Origin: Zelopaecilomyces penicillatus | Lineage: Eukaryota; Ascomycota; Sordariomycetes; Hypocreales; Pseudodiploosporaceae | Assembly: GCA_005765155.1 (NCBI GenBank) | Contig: VCCP01000006.1 | Location: 942,501 to 1,006,500, forward strand | Length of the DNA stretch: 64,000 nucleotides | Direction of reading: 5' to 3' | Shown: one piece after another, positions 23,006 to 34,071 of the stretch | Layout of the letters: every line of letters starts with the position of its first letter | How positions within the stretch are numbered: position 1 is the stretch's first letter | Made by a program: the position numbers and the translations under genes | The notes under the pieces: model-generated | Databases searched by the model: none | The model's input: only the letters and a program-made list of their open reading frames with translations | What the model was told of the DNA's origin: nothing

Positions 23006-23038
23006 CAGATCCATAACAGATCCATGACAGATCCATAC
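23006..23038. repeat. Three tandem 11-bp units (CAGATCCATRA type)
   Basis: Units at 23006, 23017 and 23028 read CAGATCCATAA, CAGATCCATGA and CAGATCCATAC. The 11-base spacing is about one helical turn, as in stacked binding sites, but chance slippage is equally possible. Confidence 0.75.
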
Positions 23039-23300
23039 ACCCAGCAAAACCCAGGATTAAAACCCCATGGGCCTGTAAAAATACGTCCACTGACCCCCTG
23101 CCAACTCCGTGCAACGGTGCGGCGCACACTCGATCTGCGTCGACCCGGCTGGTGGTGTTGCTGTCGCCCAGTGGTGACGCCCTGGGCAATCTCAAATTCC
23201 CAATTTCAGGGCAAGCCCAGCACGGGGCCCTGGTTAGCGCTGCTGCAGCGACAAGCAGCGTGTGCAGGGTTCACACAGCGTTGTGCAACCACTGTATGCA

Positions 23301-23333
23301 CACCCACTGCACACCCACTGCACACCCACTGCA
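23301..23333. repeat. Three perfect tandem 11-bp units (CACCCACTGCA)
   Basis: Exact copies start at 23301, 23312 and 23323. They have the same 11-base period as the array 270 bases upstream but a different sequence. Confidence 0.8.
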
Positions 23334-24566
23334 CAGTGCTGGCACACGACACACAGGCATCCATCCAATCCATTGGATCGCTATAGCCTACCGACACACA
23401 CCCACAGGGACAGTTGGGAATAATAACACCACAGGCAGTTGAGTTGTTCTAGAGTCTGTGAGCACACACTCCAAAAGCAAAAAGGGGGGGGGGTCATGAC
23501 CTCAACTCGGCCAAAATCTCTCCTTCTCTCTGCTGCATCACCGCCTTTGCTTGCGTCGAGCCCACGTCTTTTCTGCTGCCGCCGCCACCATCGAACCATC
23601 GTCCCTCTTCCACCTGCATCTGCATCTACTCCATCCTTTCACAGCCATATCGACGACGTTTGCGCTTTTCTGCGCTCTGCTTTGCCGCCCCAAGAAGCGC
23701 CACGCATACGAATAGTGGCAGCAAAAAGTTGCGCCCACACGCACTTTCTACAGCCCATCTATCTCCACGCATCTCCACGCAACCACCCTCCGCGCTGCCG
23801 GGCAGATAGACGCGATACGACCTCACCCAGGCAGACTGTTGCTTCTGCGAGGCGACGCACTGCAGATTACCTTCAACCAAAGAACACTGCAGGACGGAGT
23901 TGTACCTGCGACGACTAATAAAATTACCAGAGGCTCGGCTCAGGCACAGGCACAAAGGCACAAAACAAAGCACCATCAGCATATCTGTACACACACACCA
24001 CCACCACACACACAACCATCGCATACGGTACGGGCAAATCCATCACCCCGTCATCTCCCACCCGTGGCGCTACTGCCTCGCTCTGCGTCCGCCATTGGAG
24101 TCGGGGCGCGCACGGCCGACGCTTGACATCGACAGCCTCCACCTCTTTTGTCTCTTCGTCTCTCTGTGTGCCAGTCAGCCGACCAAAAGGTAATCAATCG
24201 ACCGCTCCGCTGATGCTTGTTTCCACGACAGTACAGCACTACTACTACTTGTCTCTTTGCTGCTAGTTCGCTTTTCCTCGGGTCTGGGACTTGGCTAGGT
24301 GTATTCCAGTCTGGCGTCCTGCGTGTCTTGCGCTGCTGCCCACATTGGTAATACACGTCGGAAAAAGCACCGTTGCTCTCGCTACCAGCGAGCGCCCGGG
24401 GTTTTGTTCATGCAACGCCTCCTGCAACGCGCCAATTCCTTCTTGCCGCCGCTGGTGGATCAGACTGTGCAGCAGGTGGCTATAATCACCGTCTCACCTC
24501 GCCAGACAATCCCACTCCCGCAGAAGCAAGGACGGCCAAGTGCTGTCTAGTCGCCCGTCGACCGCT

Positions 24567-27397
24567 ATGGATCTCGACTTGGCGGAGATGCCCCCTATCC
24601 CGGCTCGCTCCCACCACCACCACCACCACCTGCATCGTCACCGCCACAACTCTCGTGGCCTCCAGCCCTCATCTGCCTCTGCCTCTGCCTCTGCCTCTGC
24701 CTCTGCCTCTGCCTCTGCCTCTGCCTCTGCCTCTGTTTCCGCCTCCAACCCAACCTCTGCCCCCCGTACTGCGCTTCCTGCCACGAGCCCCGAGATCATC
24801 TCCAATCTCATCACGAGCCTCTCCATTATTGCCCAGCCCGCCAACCCCTACTTCGATTCCATCTCGACCGCCTCGTCGAATCTTTCTGTGCCTACCAGCC
24901 CCAGTGTTGGCGCCAGCCCTGCGACCTCTCCAGGTCTCTTCTCCGGCAGCTTCGGTGTCGACTACGGTGCATTCTCACTGCCACTCGGTGGCGATCAGCA
25001 AAAGGGAGGAGTTTCTCTCGACGACGGCGCGTGTCCACCTGTTGTCCGCACATCCAAGCCGCCGAGCGGTTATACCTCGTTGACCGCCCCGAGAAGTCCT
25101 CGTAGTCACCGCAGCCCGAGTCGCGAGAGTGGACTCCGATCCTTTATACGCAGTAGCGCCAACACCTCGCGTCCCTCCTCGAAGGGCTCCCTCGGATCCA
25201 AGAATGATGATACCCAGAGTATCGGAAACGTTTCCATAGAGCGAGGTTCAGCACCCACACCCGAGCTCAAGCCGCGACGATCGCACGACAGCTGGGGAAG
25301 GAGAACCTCTCGCGGAAGTAAGAATCTCATGTACATGACCTCCAAAGAGCGTCTACGTGATAGGGATTTCGACAAGAAACGATTCTCATCTACAAGCATG
25401 GCTGGGAGCATGGCAGGGAGCATGCTGGGTGGTGCGAGCAGCATCAATAGCGGTGACCCTTTTCTTTCTGAAACGGTCATCAACGAGGAACCACGGGCCA
25501 GTACAGAGATCATGGTTGGCGACCGAGGTATGGACAGCCCTCGGCTTATCCCAGCAAGGGACTCCAGCCTACGGAAGACGGGATCTAGCAGAAAGCGCTC
25601 CAGTGGCCGGCGGTCAAAGCGAGAAAGCGATGAGCCTGGCGTCGATGCCATTCTCGAGTCTGAGGAGTTTTCACGGAGCCGGGAGGAACCGGGTCCAGGT
25701 CATTGGCGCTCCAATTCCGATGCCAGTAAGTTGCTCATGTTTGAACTGGGTGAATATTATGCGCCGAAGCGCATTGGACCCAGTGGTCGCATGGGTGAAG
25801 ATGGTTCCTATAGACTGGAAGATAGACTAGATGAACTTGAGGAGGATGGAGCACCGTTCCCTGCCGTATCCCAGGGCCCTCGACGGGATGAGTACAGCAC
25901 CGACCGAAGCAGCAGCCGCCTTTCAGGACGAATGAGCCCTGGCCCCCACGATATCATCCGACCGAAGCGCAGCAACTCTCGGCTCAAGCGGCTATCTATT
26001 CCAATAAGCCCTCGAAGTGACAGACAGAGCACTGATGAACCTGCCCTTCAATCCCCCATGCCTGTGGGGTATGAGCGGCCATTGTCCGCAGATTCCGTTG
26101 ATGATGCTGTGGAGTCCTACCTTTGCTCACCGCGGCTTTCCCAGAAGATCAGGCATCCACAAACCGGCCGTGTCATCTCCTTCTCCGAGGTTGGAGATGC
26201 GGAGGGCTCCGCAGTGTTTTGTTGCGTCGGTATGGGATTAACAAGATATATCACAGCATTTTATGATGAATTAGCTTTAACATTGAAGCTCCGTCTCATC
26301 ACCCCAGATCGACCTGGAGTTGGAGACAGCGAATCCTATGCAGACGGGACGACAGTGCCTCTCAGTTGGCCAGGTAAGCACGTTTTTGGTCGTAAATATT
26401 TGAGACAGTGTTAACATGATGACTAGATGACGTCTATGCCATCTGTCAGGCATTGAAAATTACCAAATTTTCTATCCTCGCGCATTCTGCAGGAGCCATT
26501 TACGCCCTTGCTACCGCTCTGAGAATGCCTCAGCATATTCGAGGTAGAATCCACCTTTTGGCTCCTTGGATCCCGCCGTCCCAGATGAACGTTTTCGGTG
26601 CCTCGGAAAATCAGCCGCCTTCCAACACTCTGCCGACGTCACAACGAATTCTCAGGGCTCTACCAACTCCAATTTTGAGAGCCGCCAATAGTAGTTTCAT
26701 GTCCGCAACAAGTACATCAATTACAAGTTCACTTCCCAAGAATCCCCGACGAGGAAAGCGGAAGCCAACACCAACGGGGCAAGCAAATCAAGCTGCACTT
26801 CGCAATGTAACGCCTGTACTAGATAAGGAGAATCTAGGTCAGGGAGGGGCTTATGGCAAGAGTCCAACCGGACCACTTCAGGGGGGCGAGCTTCTACAGT
26901 CGCCAAATGCAACGGAAAACATGGACCGGATGCATCCTCCTCAAGGTCCAATGAACGGGGAATCGACAGGATTGACGGGGGCGGCTGATGCCGTAGCCGA
27001 TAAAGAACGGCAGGTGACGTATGATTCACGTCTGACACATGCCATCTGGGAGCTGGCTACTACCAATGCGAATCCAGCAGTTGACCTTCTTATCTGCCTT
27101 GAGAGGCGACACACCATTGGCTTTCGATATGTCGACATTACAAGACCCGTGGTTATCCACCATGGAAGCAGGGATAACAGAGTCCCCGTTGAGAACGTCA
27201 AGTGGCTTGGCAAGGCCATGCGGCGATGTGAGGTTAGAGTGTTGGAGGGCGAGGGCCACGGCCTGATGGCGAGCGCCAATGTCATGGGGTCAGTCCTCAT
27301 GGAAATCAGCAAAGAGTGGGAAGATTGGATGAGGGTTACGGGGGCTGATGGCCGAAAGGATCGTGATAGGGGAAGACGAGGGACTGTTGGGCGATGA
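24567..27397 (+). CDS. Large Ser-rich alpha/beta hydrolase
   Basis: Exons 24567-26373 and 26427-27397 give 925 aa. The first 540 or so residues are disordered: a His-rich run, a Ser-Ala repeat from a hexanucleotide microsatellite, then many Ser/Arg/Pro patches (RSPRSHRSPS, RKRSSGRRSKRE) likely to be phosphorylated. The hydrolase fold follows, with VFCCVGMGLTRY (oxyanion strand), LITPDRPGVGDS, and the nucleophile elbow AHSAGA with Ser623 just after the intron. Asp852 (SRDNRVP) and His880 (GEGHG) complete the triad. A 150-residue Ser/Thr/Pro insert sits after the elbow, where lids occur. The first ATG in frame is at 24567; the frame is open further up but without ATG. Substrate unknown; lipase- or esterase-like activity is likely. 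Confidence 0.85.
24672..24735 (+). repeat. In-frame hexanucleotide microsatellite (TCTGCC)n
   Basis: About ten and a half copies of TCTGCC encode alternating Ser and Ala near residues 37-58 of the hydrolase. Changes in unit number keep the frame, so length should vary between strains without breaking the protein. Confidence 0.9.
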
Positions 27398-28063
27398 TCC
27401 CATGCAACCAAGTTTTTTTTTCTTTGTCTTACGAACATATGTTGGGAACGAAGCATGCTCTGTTGTGAAAGACGCAACCTAATACCTACCACCTGCGTAC
27501 AGGGTGGGACATGCGACAGCAGAGGAGTTTTTTGGTGTTTACGAATGATGAGATGCGCGAAAATCGGACCTCATGTTGGATATGGGTGGACAAGCAAAGC
27601 GAAAAAGTTTGTTGGGAGGAAGAAAGATGACAATATTCGTTACGCCTTTACTGATTTGGTCCTGTTGATGAGGTTTTGGACTTTGCATACGATTCCCAAG
27701 CTAGTCAGCTGCAGGAGGCTTTTTCTTTCTTTTTATGTACAGTTTGTTAGTTGACGAGGACTGTCTGGGTGCTGTACGAGCGTTGCTGAGAAGAGTGAAG
27801 ACGGATTCTTTTTTTTGGATTCTTGAAGGAGAGTGTGCCAGCAGAACAGGATGGGCAACGTTGGTCCATTCGTTGATTTGGCGGTCATTGTTTTCTCTTG
27901 GATGAGGAACAAAGTATATAGCTATACAAGCTGTCGCTTTCAGCATAATGTTTAAAATATATATTACTTTAACATATTCCCACCTAAAGGCTTGCGTGTG
28001 ATTATGAACCACATTGTACGTGTTTTGACTATTCGCTTTCCCCATTATCCAGGGTCAGATATT
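27398..28063. other. Convergent 3' region
   Basis: Shared 3' region of the hydrolase and CWF19 genes; T-rich tracts at 27412-27424 and 27808-27817; no gene. Confidence 0.6.
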
Positions 28064-30226
28064 CTACTCAGACGTCGTCAACAGCCGCGTCCAGTCAAAC
28101 TTGCGCCATCCTTGCTTCCAGCCCTCCAACCGGTGATCGCCCTTTGACCATCGACCCTGCTTCTTAATGATGTGCGGCTCAGCATCTACAATCCCACCTA
28201 TAATCTCCCTCGCAAACAAATCACCACGAGGCCAGCGATCAGCATTCTCAATAACATGGCCCATTCCACCATCAAGGTCAAACCAGACATGGAAATACGG
28301 CATCTCTTTTGCAATAGACCGACGGAACGCCATACGACCCAGCCCACCCTCACGAGCACGCGCCGCTGTATCGATAATCTTACGATGCTGCGACCACTCC
28401 TCATCCGCGGAGAGGAACGCCTCGCGGAAGTATGCTGGGGCAGTAGCCCCGTCGGCGTAGGGGATCGGCACGGCGACCATGGCAGCGTGTAAGTGGCGAT
28501 GCGGGACCGCGGCGTTTTCGTAAAAGAGCACTTCGCGACCTTGTTCGTGGTACATACGCGTCAGGCTCTTCATGAAGTTGCGAATCTCTTCCCATTCGTC
28601 GTCGTCGCACTCGACGAGGTTGGCGCGATGGCTGATGGGTACGATGACGGCGCCTCCAGGGCTGACTTCAGGTTCGGTCGCGAGTGTGAGAAACACGCGC
28701 GTGCCGAGGGAAACGATGGGTGCGAGTGGAGGTAAATTCTGGTCTTCTTTATGGCAGAGTGGACAGGATTCGAGAATGCGACTCATCTTTTGAAACTCGC
28801 CAACGGCCATATTTTTAAGGCTAAGTTCGCTCTTGTGCACCCGTCGGGCGAGCTTCTCTGCGTTTTCATCCATGTAATCAAGATCCGTGACAAACTTTCC
28901 ATCTTTAGCGATGCGCTCTGCCATGCGTAGAGATTCTCCACCAGCTTGGCCTTTTGTACGGCGCTCTTCGCGGACCATGTCTTCGATGGACATGTCTGTG
29001 TTTTCGACGACGAGCCCGCGTTCGCGCCCGCGCTTGGTGTCTACGGCTTTCACTTCGTTACGAGTGCCTGCGAGCTGCCGGCTTTCCATGACGCCTAGGA
29101 CGACGGCGTCGGAGGCGGAGATGCGGGATTGTGCGTTGGTACTACTGCTGGCAGCGGCGGCGCGGTTGTATTCTTCTTCGAGTTGGGCGGCGTTGGGGGC
29201 GCGGCGGAGTTTGGCTTTCATCATTTGGGCGCGGAGTCTATTAAGTGCGGATTGGTCCATGGGCGCGGGAGCGGCCTTGCTGGATGTGGTGTTTTGTGAT
29301 GGTGTGATGGTTTCTTGTTCGGGCTCAGGTCGTCTTGATGCTGTGGCGGCTGCTTCTTCTTTCATCCGTTGCTGATATAGCTCGCCCGTAGGTTTATCCC
29401 TTGTCCGTAGACCTTCCCCGTAGAGCCGCCTCCTCTCCATTTCCTCCTCCTCCTCGCGCGCATCATCAAAAAAATCTAGACTGCCGAACCGCTTAAGAGC
29501 AATCTCTTCCACCGTCTGCCCCGATTCTTCGGCAGCTGTGTAGACGGCCTTGAGCTTGGTCATGCGCCATGCTGAGCCTGCATCTCCAAATGTGTAGTCG
29601 ACATTCCTCTCGGCGGGTGCTGATGGGGGAGGAGACGGTTTTGAGTCGTCTTCCTCGTCTCTTTCAATATCGTCGTTGAGGCGGTGGTTGAGTTCGCGCT
29701 TGTGGACCACGCGCTTTGGGGGCTCGTCTTGTGATGGAGGTGGTTTGGGTTTGTTATGGTTGGGGCGATGGACATGCTCGACTTCGAATGCTGATGGGGC
29801 CCTCATCCAGTCATCTCGAACCAGCGGCTTGGATCCTTCTACTGAATCCTCTGCAGAGGGCTTCTCGTCGTCCGGGGCCGGCAGATCCTCCTTGGCCTCT
29901 GATGTCTTCTCATGCCGATTGTCGTCCCGATGATGTCGCCGTCTTGATCGGTGCTCGTCGTCCTCATCACGCGAGTGGCGACTCCGTTTACTTCTGTGTC
30001 CCTCCTCATCCTCACCACGATGCTGTCGATGACGATGGCTATCTCTATCCTTTTCCCTATCCCTATTCCCATCCCGATCCCTTTCGCGGTCTCGGTCGTT
30101 GTCTTCGCGGTGACGGTGGCGGTGTCTGTGTTTGCGATCGCGCCGCTCTTCGCGATTGCGCTCTGACCGTTCTCGCTCCGACTTTTCAGCCGCAAGCGTC
30201 TTTTCGAAATCATCAAGACCATCCAT
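28064..30226 (-). CDS. cwf19: Pre-mRNA splicing factor CWF19 (CwfJ family)
   Basis: Single exon, 720 aa. CWF19 proteins are nuclear and join the post-catalytic spliceosome or lariat intermediate; yeast Drn1 helps the debranching enzyme. The N-terminal 110 residues are an Arg/Asp/His-rich RD/RS-like domain. The middle is disordered with the family block SAWRMTKLKAVY near 225. The C-terminus holds both CwfJ domains: CPLC (zinc-like) near 497, TLATEPEVSPGGAVIVPISH, a HIT-like HRHLHAAMV, then MPYFHVWFDLDGGMGHVIE and WPRGDLFAREIIGG, ending GWKQGWRKFDWT. The start codon is preceded by a typical TGCAATGG. Length and domain order match the CWF19L2-type family. Confidence 0.95.
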   Translation of the reverse strand: MDGLDDFEKTLAAEKSERERSERNREERRDRKHRHRHRHREDNDRDRERDRDGNRDREKDRDSHRHRQHRGEDEEGHRSKRSRHSRDEDDEHRSRRRHHRDDNRHEKTSEAKEDLPAPDDEKPSAEDSVEGSKPLVRDDWMRAPSAFEVEHVHRPNHNKPKPPPSQDEPPKRVVHKRELNHRLNDDIERDEEDDSKPSPPPSAPAERNVDYTFGDAGSAWRMTKLKAVYTAAEESGQTVEEIALKRFGSLDFFDDAREEEEEMERRRLYGEGLRTRDKPTGELYQQRMKEEAAATASRRPEPEQETITPSQNTTSSKAAPAPMDQSALNRLRAQMMKAKLRRAPNAAQLEEEYNRAAAASSSTNAQSRISASDAVVLGVMESRQLAGTRNEVKAVDTKRGRERGLVVENTDMSIEDMVREERRTKGQAGGESLRMAERIAKDGKFVTDLDYMDENAEKLARRVHKSELSLKNMAVGEFQKMSRILESCPLCHKEDQNLPPLAPIVSLGTRVFLTLATEPEVSPGGAVIVPISHRANLVECDDDEWEEIRNFMKSLTRMYHEQGREVLFYENAAVPHRHLHAAMVAVPIPYADGATAPAYFREAFLSADEEWSQHRKIIDTAARAREGGLGRMAFRRSIAKEMPYFHVWFDLDGGMGHVIENADRWPRGDLFAREIIGGIVDAEPHIIKKQGRWSKGDHRLEGWKQGWRKFDWTRLLTTSE

Positions 30227-30812
30227 TGCACGGGAATGCAGGCGTTGTGGAATGGGTAGGTGTTGAAGAGACAGATGGAATTGTTACGTCAGGATTGACT
30301 GTGGAGTTTGCGCTAAGCTCAAGGGCCGGCATCTGTTTTTAGTGGGACTGTAGCTTACCCAAATTGGTGGTGTCAGTTGCAGCTACTAATGCTCTTCACC
30401 TACCCTGTACCTCAAGGTCATCCGTAAAAAGCTGCGAAACATTTCAACTATTCTCGTACAACTTGGTAGAAACTCTGCAAGTGTGATTCATAATTTAAAA
30501 TAAGTGTTGGTATCACACGAATATAAATCCATTGTCAAATATAACGCTCAAGCTCACACCTGGTGCGCACACTATCTGTAGCCGTGCCCACTGGTTGAAC
30601 CCAAGGTAAACGGGACGATCTAAGTTTGATAGGGATTTTCAGCATCACTAACAAATCTAAAAGCTCACTCTGACGGCAGACACACGGGACACAGAACCTG
30701 TCATCAATAGCGTACTATAATTCATATATTCATATATCATCATCTATAACCATCTCAACTTGAATCAGTTTCCCTCAACACCATCCAAGCATCTTCCCAG
30801 CGACTAGCCGCT
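30227..30812. other. Intergenic region upstream of cwf19
   Basis: Promoter of cwf19 and 3' region of the permease gene, both on the minus strand. No gene is seen. Confidence 0.6.
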
Positions 30813-32791
30813 TCATTTGACCGGAATCTTTTGATACTTAACAACTTCACCCCCATTCTCATCAAACGTGCGTTCTGAAACCAGTTTGTATCCGCCGATG
30901 CGAGGAAGCGCCTGGGTCCAGATCGCCCAGTACACCACACCCAGCAACAGCACAGTGACGCCGATAACAGGGTGCATGTAGTACGGATAGCCTTTAGAAT
31001 TCCAGTTACCAGTCGGAGGAACAAATGGCACGACGAAGAGGAAGATGTTGGAGAGCAAGTAGACGATGGATACGGGGAGGATGGTGTGCCAAGGTGAGGA
31101 CCAGTTCTCTGATTTCTTGTACTGCAGCCAGATCAGGCCAATGGTGACAAAGGCGTTGATCCAGGCGGTGGTGTATGATGTGCTGTGATTGTTAGCATTA
31201 AGTGGAAGACTGGGAGGGAATATAGGTGGTATGGAATGTGCTTACAGGCTGATGATGAAGTTGTAAGCTGGTCCGAATGGAGGAGCTATGAGAACGATGA
31301 CGGTGATGAGCCAGTGGAGGAAGAGCTATGACGCAGATGTTGTTAGTTCATATTGAATGGATTCATGATGGAGTTGCGTATATATGCAACAAAGGTGAGT
31401 CAATGACAAAGAGTAGTCAACTTACACCAGCAGCAGGGGCATTGAAGGGCTTGTTGGATGCCCAAAACTGACTATAAGGCAACAACGACTCCTTGGCCAG
31501 CTCCTGATTGACACGCCCGTGAGCAAAGCTGATGACCAAAATGGTCCCCATGTTGCTCAATGCAACGAAAACAGGAAGACATTTGGCAGCGGCACCTCCG
31601 CCAAACACATTACGGAAGAAGAGGCCGGCAACAAGAAGCTCTGACTTGGCTAGTTCCGCCTTGGGGATGGCGGCAAAGTAGGCGATGTTGGCGAGGACGT
31701 AGAGAATCGTCACACCTCCGACGGCAAGCGGAGCCGCGAGAGTCAAGGTCCGGCGTGGGTTCCTCACCTCGGAGAGTACGTAGTTTGCGTTCTCCCAGCC
31801 GTTGTAGCTGTGGATGACGTTGAGCAGCGCATTGGCGTATGTATACGCACTGCCGGCGCCATACCCATCTCCCTCCACAACCTTGAAGGCATCGTCAAAG
31901 TTATGAGGATCCGGCACGAGCCGATGCCCAGCCAGCGCCGCAAACCCAGCACACACCACAACAAGCAACACAAACACCTTGAAAATACCCAGAACATTGG
32001 ACAAGCGAATCCCCCACTTGGGCAGCGTCGCATGGAGCACCACGGCAAACGTGATGGCCGCAACACCAATACCCCGGGTGGCCCAGCCGTCTGTCGAATG
32101 GCGGCCTGTGGCGAAGAGCACATAACGGCCAAAGGCGAGCGAGTTGCTCGTGGCGAATCCCAGCAGGAGCAGGCGAGAGAGTAAGATGCAGGTAGCGAGG
32201 TGTTTGGGACGGCGGTAGACGCGCTCAAGATAGTTCTTTTCGCCGCCGGAGCGGGGGATGGCGAGGCCGAATTCGAGGTAGATGCTTAGGCCGCAGAGGG
32301 CGAGGATCCCACCCGCGACCCAGAGCATGAGGCTGATGCCGACGGAGCCAGTGGATGCGAAGATGTTGGAGGGCGTGGAGAAGACTGTGTTAAGGAGTGA
32401 GTAAGTAGTGTTGCGTTGGGGTGAGTTGCTGTATGGTGTCCATTTGAAGCTCAAGATTGCTGTGGTTTTGGTGCTTTACATGATGGTTACACGGCTACGT
32501 TGAGTTCAAGGCATCATATCCACGATATGTGATGATGAAATATAACTTACTCCCTGTCCCAATCATCTTATTCAAGATGAGAAACGCCGCACCCATAACA
32601 CCCATCTTGCGGTCCTCTGAAAAGGCAAACGTCTCTGCCGTGACCACATTGACGTTGCCCTTGAGCGGCTCATCGCTGGCACTCCCAACCCGGCTGACAT
32701 TGTTTCCACTGCCATTGATGTCCAGGCTACTCTGTCTTTTGCGTATAGCATCATCTCCAGCGGCCGTGTTTTCACCAGCCCTTTCCGCCAT
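30813..32791 (-). CDS. MUP1-type amino-acid (methionine) permease
   Basis: Four minus-strand exons (32551-32791, 31426-32384, 31246-31325, 30813-31182) give 549 aa. The protein is an APC/LAT-family plasma-membrane permease, closest in pattern to yeast high-affinity methionine permease MUP1. Exon joining rebuilds the TM1 signature LILNKMIGTGIFSTPSNIFA across intron 1, which fixes the splice sites. Then come GGILALCGLSIYLEFGLAIPRSGGEKNYLE (TM2, family signature), YNGWENANYVLSEVRNPRRTL (intracellular gate) and further helices to GVVYWAIWTQALP. An 80-residue hydrophilic N-tail with Lys and Ser/Thr is the usual site of ubiquitin-driven endocytosis. Cysteine or other thiol-amino-acid transport is also possible. 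Confidence 0.9.
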
Positions 32792-34071
32792 GACGATGGG
32801 AAACCGTTGACAGAGAGGCAAGTTGCGTGTGTTATGTGGGGGTCAATCGGTGGTGGTGGAGGAAGTGGAATAAGAAAAAAATAAACATAAAATGGGGGGA
32901 AGATGGGATCTCAGACTTTGTTGAGGACGCTTGCTAGCCGATCGTAGGTCAGATCGTCGCCGCCGCTGTCAAAGCCGGATGCAGGATGGTTGGTTGGTGA
33001 TGGAGAAGCAAAGTGGAGAGACAGCTTCAGGGAGAGAGAGAGAGAGTGGAAAGAAGAAAGAAGAAATTCAGAGGATTCGCGAGCAACACGAGACCGGGAT
33101 AGTGAGATAGTGAGAGTAAGAAAAAGAGAGACATACAGAACGCCCTACAGAGCAGTCCAGACCCTTTATCCAATGGCTGGTTGCTGATGCAACATACCGG
33201 GTGGGCAGTTTATGTAGGTTTGTCGTGTTGAGACATTTTGACCAGCATTGCATCGTCACATCGCGCCCCGTCTTTTGCGCAGCGCGATAGGCTAAAGCAG
33301 GCCGTCACCTGCCCCCGATGCATCTCAATGGAAAAAGAAAAGATAAGCAAACTGTGGAAATGAGCCAGGCATTGTTCTGTGAGGGGGTTTTGGTGTAATA
33401 GATTGAGTGAATGGGTGAGTGAGTGAGTGAGTGTAATGGGTAAACACAGAGTTCATGCTGTGTAAGTGAGTGGTGGAACCGGCAGTTCCCTTGCATCGGC
33501 ACGGCGCCGGATACAGCCGTCCAAAGACAGTTTGAGGGGGGACGGACGGCGTGTCCATGGATGGAGAAAGCAGTGCGGGGAAAATTTGGGGGTAATTACT
33601 GACCGTATTATGTATGAATTAATTGCTGTATTACATGCAGCATACGGCATGGGAATACTGTTGTCGTTGTTCGTGTGTTTGTGTTACGCCAGCCATGATG
33701 AATGTCTTGGAGGACGGGCGACACAGACTACCCAAAGGTGCATTCACAAGGTCAGAGTCCTATGAAAGCAGGCCCAGAAATACCAGCTTTTGATGAATAC
33801 CAGTTGAATTGTATATATGTTGATATATATATTATAGTCATAATGCCCTGTCGCCAATGCATAATTATGCTAGCCCCGATGTTGAAGGAACCTTTCTCCA
33901 GGAAATCCCCATATGCTGTTCTACGCCTTGGAAACCTGAACCAAGATGGAGAAGCAGAAACCCCAAAAAGATGAATAAAAGGATAAGAATGAAAGTAAAA
34001 AAAAAAAAAAAAACACCTGTATCCGCGTAATAACCTGTATTACCATAAAACGAAAACGATAAAAAGAAAAT
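32792..34071. other. Promoter of the permease gene and adjacent low-complexity DNA
   Basis: Contains GA-rich tracts (33029-33130), a (GTGA)n tract near 33415-33434 and an A-run of 18 near 33998-34015. No gene is seen. Confidence 0.55.

Larger units (their letters stand above)
19667..24566. other. 4.9-kb gene-poor region with promoter-like low-complexity DNA
   Basis: I find no credible gene. ORFs here are Cys/His/Arg-rich translations of C/T- and C/A-rich DNA. 20,400-20,720 is GC-rich. 22,980-23,340 has two short 11-bp tandem arrays. 23,500-24,200 is strongly C/T- and CA-rich, typical of a long fungal leader. Candidate leader introns (GTAATC near 24,190, GTGTAT near 24,298) suggest that the hydrolase mRNA starts well upstream of its ATG; this is inference. 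Confidence 0.45.

Noticed and set aside
23006..23333. Possible CRISPR-like array
   Set aside because: Units are 11 bp with no spacers, and the genome is eukaryotic.
23439..23918. 159-codon plus-strand ORF in the gene-free block
   Set aside because: Arg/His/Pro/Thr-rich product of C/T- and CA-rich leader DNA with no domain or splice support.
24373..25083. Plus-strand 236-codon ORF overlapping the hydrolase start
   Set aside because: Pro/Leu-rich translation of the microsatellite in another frame; the hydrolase frame continues into a conserved domain.
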